Assembly: GCA_034336665.1 (NCBI GenBank)
Contig: CM067569.1
Location: forward strand, 20,033,820-20,097,819
Direction: 5' to 3'
From: Luscinia megarhynchos
Taxonomy: Eukaryota; Chordata; Aves; Passeriformes; Turdidae
Length of the DNA stretch: 64,000 bases
This document shows, one piece after another, positions 41,001 through 53,000 of the stretch (within the stretch, counting starts at the first letter, position 1; each line of letters begins with the position of its first letter). The translations under genes and the position numbers were made by a program. The notes below the pieces were generated by a model. That model did no database searches and had not been told where the DNA came from. It worked only from the letters and a program-made list of their open reading frames with translations.

Positions 41001-44000
41001 TGAATGTCAAACTCCTGCTCTCACTGAAAGCCTTCTGTGCTGGAATCTCCACTGTTGGAGCCCTTACACGGGTTACCAATGCTTCAGGGATTTCACAAAA
41101 AGCATGGTTTCAGATCCACACTTAGGACTATAAAAAGGATGGATTGAGTAAGAAATCAGAGGATACTTTCATATAGTTCAGCCTTTAGCTAACTGAGGCA
41201 GCATTGCAGCAGCCTCTGTGAGGGGAAAGACTATCCACCCAGACATATCAAAAGCTGTTTCATCCTTAAATATACCACAGCTGATCACAACTTAAGGTCA
41301 CCCACGCTCCCAGTGAAATAGAAGCTGACCTCTCTGACTGATTTTTGTATGATTCAGGTAGAGTCAGGATTCCTTTTCCCCAAGAGTGCAATCCTGGCTA
41401 TCATTCCCATCCGCACAGCACAGAGCCCAAAGACTCTATGGAGTCACTTTCAAACCACAGGACAAAGATTTAAGCTCAGAGACTCCAGTTTTAAGAGTAC
41501 TGTAACTGTAAATCATGGACAAGATGTTGGGAATCACTGGGCCTGATATAAACATCCACAAAAGGGTGCAGGGTGGCTGTCCTCCTACAACCCTATGCCT
41601 ACACTTACAGGCACTGGAGAGAAATGGAAACAGAGTTCAACATATATGACATGTCAAAACAATATCTTCATCATATTGGAGGAAAATCAAATTTGGGAAT
41701 CAATGCTTTTTTTTTTAATTTTCCTGTACAACAGATTAAATCAGTATACTGAACCAAAATAATAAGAGCCAGAAAAAAAATGCTCTGAACTCAAAAAAAT
41801 TTAAAATGCTTTGAAAATATTTGAAAATAAAAATCTTGCCAGACTATCTCACCTTGGGAGATGAAAACAAATGTCTAGAATGATGAATTCCCTCACAAAT
41901 AACAGAAAACAAGAATCTGAATCTCTCAGAATGGAAATCCAGCAGCTAGTAATAAACAGGACATTAGCACTGTAGTAGCTCAACAAAGCACATGTGTGAC
42001 AGATTAGGAGAGACAAGCTGTATCAGCTACACTAGTCTGACTGTCCAAATCCAGCAAAGTACAAGCATAATCTTGTACTTCTAGTGGGGAAGCATGCACT
42101 GGGGGAAAGGGTGACAGACAGCATCACATCCTTACTTATTCACATGTGGATTAAATTCAGTGCATGTAAAGAAAAACAAAACCATACCACCAATGTTGAA
42201 CTATGCTTGAACCATTTATTTTCATAAAGACCAAAGATATGCAGGAAACATTCTTTGGTTCTTCAGGAGCTTGGTTCAAAATGAGTCTATAATAATAATA
42301 ACACCAATATTTTTCAGAATCGAGTATTAGTAGAAGAGCTTACAATGATCCCAGATTCAAGCAGACACAATTATGTCTGCAGAAGAGCAGTATAACAGAG
42401 AACACTGTACTGTGCCATCAAGAGCTAACTGCATTACCTACCAAAGAAATCTGCAGCTCTGGGAGGAGTGAGAGGAGCATGAAGCTGAGAATTAGCCAAA
42501 GCACATGGGTGAAGCACAGAGACAATGACAGAGAGACAAGAGAGACAATGATGGCTAACTAAGGCATGGCAGGGGAGGAAAGAAGAAGATACCTGTAGGC
42601 AGCACTAGGTGAGGAGAACTTTTCACTTTCTTCACAGGGATTATTTTAACGGCAGAAATAGAACGTGTACATAAAGGGACGTCAACAGCTGCAAACACAA
42701 AAGTGTAAATGGCACATCCAAAAAGGAAAGAACAGAGTTCGGGAAGCATGCCACAAAATTTTCTAACGTACTTGGAGACACAATAGCAGGAAATTTAAAA
42801 TACAAAAGCAGTCTAGAGAGCAATGATGCAACTGTTAAAAATATCCCTTCATTTGCCCTAATTCAGGATGTGTCTGCTTTATGCAGCATACAGAACTGAT
42901 TACTGAATGGACTAATGCTGACTGCCACTATGCTGCAGGCAAAAAGAATCTGGAAGCATTAGTTTTTAGAAGCCATCAAAAAAAGTTAGTGTAATAATTT
43001 AACTGAGGTACACTACATGCAAAAATAAAATTGTTAAGTAAAACATTAATATGGTTCAGTAAAAACAAAGTGAAAAAAATCAAGTACTGAAAGGTTGAGA
43101 GAAGAAATTAAACCAGTTACATTACATGAATTCTGAATTTCATGGCTCATTTTTTACAAGCTCAACAACAGACGGTAGTGAAATAATCTTGAAAAATGTC
43201 CCATGCTAAAGGGTAGCATCCATATAGCTATTTCAGAAAAAAAAATCCATCCATATAAACAGTAAATTGAAGAGATTTCTACCTCACTTCATGAGCTAGC
43301 ACACTAACGATACTACATGTGGGAACATTGGGGAAAACCATATATAGCACTATGCAAAACTCTAGCAATTGTTGCAAAACTGTTCAAATCAACAGGTGCA
43401 AACAGGAGTCATTGTGAAAAAGGCAGAACTATTCAGAGGTGAAGCTCAACAGGAGCTGCCAAGATAAACACCTTGTATATCACGACCCTACCAGCATAAT
43501 TTGAATAGTGCTCTTGATTTCTGCAGAGCCAGGATTTTCCTCTATAAAACCTGTTTCCTGTATGTATTAGTTGGAAAATGATAGATGACTCGTCACATTC
43601 CATGCCATCTCTCTCATGCCTGTAAAAATCAGGAGTAAGAGGAACTGCATTTCTGACACTTTACAGACTAACACTGAGCACTGGGCCAGCTTGAGGGAGA
43701 CATTGACATCAGGGTGGTGTGTACACCCCCTCTTGTGGCAGATTTTTCTGATACCCAGCAAAACTGGAAAGTATAGATTTCACTTCCTAGAAAAGGAGTC
43801 CCAAGCAACAAAAGCCTGGTCAAAGAGCCTGACAGAACTTTTTTTCAAAACTCGTTAGTTTTTAATTTGATAGTATTGTTTAAATTTTTTTTTAAGAGGA
43901 ACCCAAATCAAATCCTGTTTTCCATACTTCTCCCTGAGCAGAGACCCTGTGAATGCAACAGATCCCAAATCAAATAGCCTGTGGCTTACGAAACAATCTT

Positions 44001-47000
44001 GATTCTGTTCTGCTTTGAAACAGACTGAATTCATCCATCCACAATGCAGCCAAAATACTAACCACTAGAAAAAGGCATCAAAGGAAAAGAAAGGAAATTA
44101 AACTGACAGAAAAATCAACCCATACCCACATACTTCCACCCTGCCAAAACAGACAGTCACTCTACAGAACTGAATGCTATAAAAGCACACTGCAACCCTG
44201 CTGATGTTAACATGAAAACTGGTTTGTTTAGATTTTTTTCATCATTTAAATGGTTGGTTCCTGCCCTTCAAGCCCAGACTCAAACCTTCACTGCTCCCTG
44301 AAGTTAACAGTTCACACACAGGCACCACAAACCCATGCTGTCTCAACTCACTAAGACACTGATTTGCAGGTGCTCACGAGTACCACAAGCAGTGTACAGC
44401 TTTCCTCAAAACAGCACTACAAATACACAAAGAGGCAAGCCCAGCCTGCCACTTTAAAGAGACAAAGAACACTTGTTGAGCTAAGAAATGCTGCTGCTAC
44501 TAGCATGGTGCAGTACAAGGCTTTTCTTGTGTCAGTCGCCAAGTGAACTAAATTTGGAAGCCCCCACTGTAATGATTTTCTGGGAAAATCAAGCACATCA
44601 CCAGCTGACATGCAGGAGGAGCTCTGGAGGTGTCTCTGGAGATCTTTAACCCACCTTTTTCTTGTCCATTGCTGCTCAGCCCATTGACAACTGTTTTTGC
44701 AATTTCTTCATGTTCTGAAAGACAAATGCAGAGGTGGTTTTCAATAAAGATTTTTGCAATTCTACAAGGTCTTCAGCGACATGAATAAAACTGGCTCTTG
44801 TAAATTCAGGGAAACACAGGAGACAGTGCTAGAAGGAAGCTCCAGAGGTCATCTAAAGCCCTATTTCTGAACCATGAATGAAATACATCTACCTCTGTCA
44901 CTCCTGACAAATGTTGGCCTAACGAGTTCTTACTTCCAGCACCACCCTAATGCAACCTGTTCCAGTACTACCCAGCTTGTAAACTTATCAGTGCTTACAC
45001 TGAATTCCCAGGTCATGTTTTTTCTGGACTCTCTTCAAATAGTTCACATTTTTTTCAAAATGTTGTGCCAAAACCAGGACATGATATCCCAGTTGAGACT
45101 TGCTAAGATGCTAAAATTAAGTGGGAATGTCATTCTACAGATCTTACATATGGCACTTCAAGTCTGGCATCTGCTTTATTTTTCACTTTGATTTAGCCTG
45201 TTACCCAGACAAGCCCAGAAGTTTTCCTCTTCCCAACCAGCTCCCTTGATTTTCTTTAAACTGCTGATTTTTTCCTATCCAAATGTCAAACTATGTTTTC
45301 CTCTCTACTAAAATATATCAAGTTCAGATAATTTTTTTCAGGTTATCAGTAATTTTGAATTGCATGTTCCACACTGAAATAAGCTGAAAGGGCCTAAATC
45401 CAATTCAAGAAGCTTCTAGCTACTTTTTTGGCCAAAATTCAAGCAATAAACGTGAATGATTGCATCAGAAATAGACAGGAATATTAGTAGTAATAAAAAG
45501 GAAAGCCAATGAGTGCAAGTAGAAAGTAACACAGACTTACCAGAGCTCATTGTGGCAGAGGGACTTGCCTTTTTCACTTCTGGATTTTGTTTATGTCTGT
45601 TTAAAGTGAAAGGCAGAAAGATTACATTATGTTTCATGTCTGCCCAGACAACCCTGGACACAATGCTGAACATTCACCACAAGAGTCAAGGTAAAGTCAC
45701 AGTTTCTTAAAAAAGAAATTTAAAAAATTACTTTCAAATGCAAGTGGATTCATATTAAGCACCAGATATATTTTTTGCTGATAATTATCAGAAATTAAAG
45801 ATTATTTCTACCCAATACAAGCACTGCTTCCAGACTTTAAGTCTAATCTTCATATGAAATTGAAAGATAGTAATTTAAGTCTAAGAGTCTGTAAAAGGCA
45901 AAGTGAAAGTCTGACTAATTTCTAATATATTAAATGTATATCACCTTTAAGAGAATTTTCAAAAATCAGAGTGACACTAAAGGCTTTAAACTAAAGCCCT
46001 CAAATTAGAGCTTTCCCATATTTCAAGGCAATTTGCTGCTCATATCAAAGCTAGTCTCTCCTTTGAAAGATGTAACAATACAGAAGAGTTGAACTTGAAC
46101 TTGTTAAAATACATATTATAACTTCTGCAGCAATCACTTCCAGCTGTGCAATGTTGCTTATATTTTCAGGATCAGACTCCACTAAGTGAACCCTGAAAGC
46201 TGGAAGCTTTAATTCTCCTGGTACCAAAGGCAGTGAAATTGCCAGCCCAAGAGAAAAAATACCAGGTGGAGATCAGAAGAAAAAGTCATTTTTCATGCTG
46301 ATGCCAGTCTGTGGAGGACAACTGTGAGGCCTATCTGTCCTCACTCCTGTGGGGACCTAACACCTGCAGCAAACAGGTTTCAATGTCACAGATGTTGGTT
46401 TGAATAGCCAAAGAGCATTTCTATAAAAAAGGGGAGTGTGTAACAAGATCTCTCAACTCTCTAAAGGTCTTAGGTTAAATTAAAAGTCCTTTAATTTTGT
46501 GTTCCAATCTCCACCTCTCCCCCTGCCAAAAAGTTAGCCCCAAAGAAAATGAGATCAAGTGTAGCTTCAGACGATTAATGGCTTTCATGACATAAACAGA
46601 AACATGCATCTGAAATCACAAAATCGTGCAAAACCAAGAACCCCAATCTGAGAAGTATAGGGAAAATTGCTTGGGGAAACAAGGAACTAAACAACAAAGT
46701 TGGAAATACTTTTTCTTTTACATGAACTGGAGGCAGCAGTGGAACATTGAAAGAGGTGAAAACTCCCTTCAGGGGACTGAATGTGCTCTCCTGCCTCAAG
46801 CATCCCCTTTCTTAATCAGCATTTGCTCCATGCCAGCCAGAATATAATGAGCATGTTCAAGAGACACCCAAAAGGAAAGAAAACCCAGCAAGCAAGTATA
46901 GTGAGTCTATAAAATGAGACAATATCTGGGCTCCCCAGCAAGCCACCCTACGAACAGCTGCCAACACTTAACTGTTTAAATATTTCCCTCACTAAAATAC

Positions 47001-50000
47001 CCACATAAGATATATTGTGGGTTCATGAAAGCTCAGCAGGATTCAGCCTAGCACCAAGCTGATCCCAGTAAAATACAATGTAAAGTGAGGGGTGCAGTAT
47101 AAAACCAGTCAACAACAAGAACTGAGTCCAACTTGATAGGCTGGCTGCCTGATTTTGCCTGTCCATTTTTCGCTTCTACCATTTCATATTAGAAGCGAGT
47201 CCTGAAATAATAATGGTTGGCACAGCCTGAAAATGTAGATGAACATACTTAATAATAATGGTCCTTCTGATCTCCATACATTTCCATTCCAGAACGATGC
47301 CTTAATTCAAGCAAACCAAAAAGAAGCAGCCTAAAATTACTTATCCAGCTTAAGGAAATTTGTAGCAGTATCATGCTCTTCTACACATAGAAAAATATTA
47401 CATATTAAACTCACTGGGATAAATACCAGTCCTTCCCCAGGGCCAGGAGGAAACCACAAGAAGGGGCAATACTGCAGTAAATCTCAACTCAGCTTTAGGA
47501 TCAACCTCTCTCTGAAGCTGAGGAGGTTGCTGATACCCAGATGTTTTAACTCGGCACTGGCCCTCCCCATGGGCTTCATGCAAGTCAACACAGAATTTCT
47601 TCCATTCCAACCATCCCCAAGAGGTTGCAGTGCTTTCCTTTGGTATACAAGATTAAAAAGGAATGGGAAAAAATAATTCAGTATATTACCTTTTCAGGAG
47701 AGGAAAGAGGATTTACTGGCTGTAATGTCTGGGCAAAGGCCAGACTGCTGGGTCCACTGCTACTGCAATGCCAGAACAATACTTCCCCTCCCACAATGGC
47801 AGTATCTGACATGATGACATGCTTCATCCTTTTTAAAAGTCTCATTTGTTTGGAAACAGTGGCATCACAACTACCATAAAATTCTGACTTCAATGATGCC
47901 TTTTTTAATTCAAGTCTTGACATTGCTTACAATGTGAAGCACTGACCTTCGCTGCATTAAGGAAAGCATTTAGGAAAGAATTCACACCAAAAAGAAGCAT
48001 AATTATTTAGCATTAATAGATTAAATTACTTTTTACAAACAAGTGATTTGAGGATAAAAATAAAGTGATAATTAAAGAAGATTGCTAAAATTAAATGGAA
48101 GATGTACACAAACTCATTAGATCTAGATTGGATCTGGAAAAATTACTTTTCCACATATCCCCACACTTACTAGCAATTATGGAATTCAATTAAAATAACA
48201 AGCATCCAGTGTTCACTTACTGTGAAACTAATCAGCTTCCTTCAAGCACTCAAACACGTGCTTAGCACAAGTTCCCATACTCAGAATGGATTCAGCGTGC
48301 TCAGGGTGAGAGTAACCAACCCTGAGTCCCTGCGTTGGTCTAACTCCAGAAACTCCATTTAAAAGCTGATTTTCATCTACTGAGAATCTGCACACAGATC
48401 TGCGGCATGCAAGTAGAAACAACTGTTTAGATTGCCAAAATTATGGTGCATGTTTGGAGTTGTGAACATGCCTTGGCACCTTATTGCATCAGGGCTACAG
48501 AGTTATTCTCTCTTCCATATCATGAGGCCTGTCTCCGTCCTAAGGCTGCTCTTGGGATCAGATGGACAGTACAGCCAAGCATTGGCTCTAACAGCTGGGA
48601 AGGCACATGCTGTAAGCCTGTGTGCTATGGACATTTGGATGGTGCATCCTTAGGCAGATTTGTCCCTGCCAGCTTGGGCAGACAGCCTGTCCCTGGAAAC
48701 AGGTGGGTCTGGAACCATTTACTGCTCCCAGTTCCCCTCAAGAACTTTTCTGTAGATATGGCCAAGCCATTCCTGTAGACACACACAGTATGCACAGCAG
48801 CACTTCAGAAGGGAGCATTTCAAAGAGAACCAAGAATGAGGTCCCTCATGGCAGTGTTAAAAACTGAGAACTCCCTACTGCCAGATCAGGCAAACAAAAA
48901 AAGAAAAATACGAGAAAAAGTACTCCAAAGCAAAACACCCTCGTGTCTCCTTCCAGCTCCCTGCTCCAGCCAGCTAACCAGTGTGTCCTGGCCAGACTGG
49001 AATCAGTGCCTTTCCTGAAATGTGACAGATGTAGCAACAAAGGCTTCAAAGCTGCACACACGCAAAACACACTGAAAAGTAATGAATTCCTCAGGGCATA
49101 AGCCAGCAGCTGTAACCCTGAACAAGCCAATGTCCATATGTAACATCCACCAACTCCTTGTCAGTTCAGTTCTACCTCTAGACAGATGTTTAACTTTCCC
49201 TTCCTCCCTTTCCCCCCCAGCACATTTCTCCAAGGCTGCAGTCCCTTCCCTACTTGGTGTGGAAAAGGGAGCAGTGCGTTCAGAAGCCTATTTAGGAGGA
49301 ATGCAGATAAGTGGCAACCACTTCTGTACAGCCTGTCTGGATTATCTCACATGCTCTAAAGGTTTGAATACTCCCCCTACAAAGGCAGGGGGTAACAAAC
49401 AGCTCATTAATAGCTCTAAGCAAGGACACATGCTCTTAAGTCACTGGTATCTCAGCTAAGAGTTGCAGGCAGTGGTTATTTCTGGTGGTCTAATGTGAGT
49501 GTGGGGAAAAGTAACTTCCTTTCTTCCCTTGTTAGTACTGAGAGTCCCGGTGACTCTCATGGGATTTTAAAACAATTGCTAGACATGAGATGAACATTCA
49601 AAACTTATTGTGATGGTCCCTTATATTCCTTCATTTTTCTCAGTTTCAAGTTTTTCACATTTTTCTCTCTAAATACAAGAGCTTTAAATGTTTTGTGGCT
49701 GAATTTAAATGAAAATTCAAAATCTTATTTATATTAGCATAAAGTAGGAGTTGAGGCTGTCAGAAAAACTGTAAGCTTTCAGACTGAAAGGATGATTAGC
49801 AATCACAAAACTTACTGTTCACCTGGTCAGATCTTACACACCACTGACAGCACCCATTTGTTTCACCCTGGCTCAGACCCTTTCTCACAATGCCATCAGT
49901 GTCCCTGACCCAAATGCTCCTCTCCAACGAGCCATGTGGAGTCCCAAATCTGGAAAGTGGACAAAGAGCTGCACTGCAGTCAGTGCTTCCCACCAGCAGC

Positions 50001-53000
50001 TTCCTCTGCTTAAAGGAACTTGCTAGAAAACACATCTCCTGTGCACTTCTCACCTCGCATCACATAAAACGTGACAAGAAAAGAAAATAACTTTGAATAG
50101 AGCAGGCAGCTCAGGTTAACCCAGGCAATCAGCTCTCTCTTCAACTATCATTATTCTTTTATTCTGGAATACTGAAATACATTGTCTGTCATTTTTATTT
50201 TAAGGGTTAAAGAGCATCCTGTCATTCCTTCAGAAGACATTATGCTCCTAAGAACAAAAGTCATGAAAAGACTATGAGTAAAGCAAGCAGTGCACATAGA
50301 ATAATCACACCAATTCTGTACAAGACAACAGCTTCCACACACACTTCAGCAAGTGTTAAGACAGCAGAGAGAGAGCACTGAAAGCTCACTAAATGAAACA
50401 AATGGTATCATTACACACCAGCTTGGATAAGGTGTTCTTATAAATAATGGAACTTACAGCTGTTACAAAAAACAAACACAGCACATTTCAAATGCAGTAT
50501 TGCTTCCTTTTTTTTTTTTAATATAGTGTGTGTCTGCTGCCTTCCAAATGAGCAAATTAAGTTATCTGGGGCACAGGTGCCAGTTTTTGTGCAATATATG
50601 AGGAATGTGCCTCTCTTAATAATAAAAGTTAAATAGGAAATGTAAACTAGGAGATACAGCTTTAAGAATTCAGAGATGCTTTTGAACTAAGTCATCCTAC
50701 AGTCATCGACTTCAGAGTAAACAAAGTTTACTGCAACCTGAGTTAACTCAGTTCAAGGTCACCACTTGTGGAACAGGGGGCAGAAAAGAATCTCCTGGGT
50801 CATCCAGCCTACTCCCATGCTATTGCAGGCAGCTGTGTCATACAACCCTGTGCAAGAGCTCTTCACATTCCAGCTTAAAACTGCTAAAGTTTCCCACCTC
50901 CACTGCTCTTCCTGGAAGCCTGCTCCAGAACTCATTCCTCATATGGCATGAATGCTGTTTCTCATCTGAGGCCTAAATTAAATTCATGAGCAGCTACAGC
51001 TAAATTGTTTTGCACCAACATAATTTTTCTGTTTAAGCAGGTCTTCCTCCTTGCACTCACTTCTATCCATGCATTTTTAAGAAGCTACTGCACATCTGAA
51101 TCTTCCTTTTGAAAGCCTGCAAACAAGCATTCCCAAAGAAACTGGCCAGCATGCTGTCACCCATCTCATTAAAATCTGGCAAATAGTGAAAGACTTTAAA
51201 AATTCAGCAGGCCAAAGTCTAAACTCCACTTAACTTCACAAAGCCAGCAAGCAAAGCCTACAGCTGAACAGCAAGGCTGAAAAGGTAAATCATGTCTTTT
51301 TGTCCATTCTGACTCTGACCTTTATACTAAAATGAATCCCATGATTAGTGTTCAGACAGTGATTTGATGTCTACAGGAACCCCCCTGCAAAGAAACAGAC
51401 TGCAAAAATTTCATACTAGCCACTAAACCTTCATTAAACAACACTGACTTATACCTGGAAGGCTGTGTGGATGAAAGGTGGCTCCTGCTTGAGCCATCAA
51501 CCTCCTGCTCTGCTGCAGACTCAGGGCTTGAAAAACAGCTGTACTGAAGGCTGTTCGGCTCACAGCACACCAGTACTCTCCGGATAAATAACTGCTCACA
51601 TCCCTGCCTTACAGTCAAAACCACTCATTCTCCTGACAATAGACTCTACATACATTCTAACTGGGCTTTGACTCCCTCCTGAGTCTGTCGTGACTGCCCT
51701 CTGTCTTTAGTATTTGAGGGCTGCGATATGGTGACAGTAGCCCTGGCCCACATATCCTGGGTGTCAGCTGAAGAAACAAATGCCTTTCTGCCACACCCAC
51801 ACGCCCAAGAAACTCACATGAACATTTTGAAACTTCAGAAAGAAAACCCACATTTTCCAGGATATTTTAAATAAAATCTCATCTCCATCTTAGCAGAAGA
51901 CACAAAGCACAGCAGTTGACAGCAGCAGAAGTTGAGATTTCTGTTCAGCTTTATCTGCTATATGTATGATCACATCTCATGGATGGAAGCACTTCACAAA
52001 CAAGCCGATGTACATCCTATAAAAGGAAGTTCACTGGGCACAGCTCTCAGGCTGCCAGCTCCAGGAAGGCTCTAAACAACTTAACAGCATACCACAACCT
52101 GGGACTGTTCAGGACACTTAACTGAGATTCATACAGGAACTGGCACAAGGAGCACACAACTACTGAAATTGGAATTTTTTTACATGTAAGGGTAATTCTT
52201 TCCATGACACCCGATTTACCTTTGCTGCAAAAGGAAAATCTTTCAATCTGCAATGACCACACCTAGCCAAGAGGATGCTGGTTTTACACTTCAGCTGGAA
52301 GAAATGGAGGATTCATGGAGTTCAAGCTGTTGTGAGACTACTTGTAAGAGCTGTGCAGCTGGGCTGCTCTGGGTACTGCACCTAACTCTCTGCAGACCTC
52401 TGATATGAGGCCACTTGTGCTTCGGCAGAACAATTGCTGTAAATAAACAGGCCCAAATTCCAGAAGCCCTAATTATGTATAACAATGAATCCATTCAGCT
52501 GACTGCAGGATTGAGGGACACAAACACCACATTGCATTTACTACAGTGAATGGCATTCTATAAATACAAATCAATTAGATCATCTAAACAACATCCAGCA
52601 GCTTCTCTTGCATGATTTTGTGTAACAAAGACTACAAAGGCTGTCTTCACCTCTATCACACACTCTCAAACAGTAAAGTAGTAAATAAGAGGAAGTTGCA
52701 TTAGAGAGAAATACTAATTAGAGAATGACTAGTGTCTCAAAGTTCAAATCCAGTTTACAAACATTTCAAAGATTAGGTTAGAGAGAAGACTGATACACCT
52801 TTGACATATAAACCAGATGCTAATGCTACAGACTGCCTTACACCATTCCAGACACATCCTGAGATTCCCAGTTGTGAAAAGCAGAGGAATTGTGCAGGTC
52901 TGAATGAGTGCTCACTGTGGCAACCACATCAAATGTTAATTTTTAATTACAACCTCTTCTAGCCTTAGCTGTTCCGAGGCTCTGTACAAACACTCACTAA

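Larger units (their letters stand above)
39738..44654 (-). other. SORBS1: SORBS1 introns flanking exon 4
   Basis: Apart from exon 4 (42593-42688) and the exon-like segment at 40340-40385, I see only AT-rich intron with scattered chance open frames. Confidence 0.75.

Noticed and set aside
40735..41079. 114-codon minus-strand open frame with hydrophobic stretches
   Set aside because: No homology recognised, no splice context. Likely chance.
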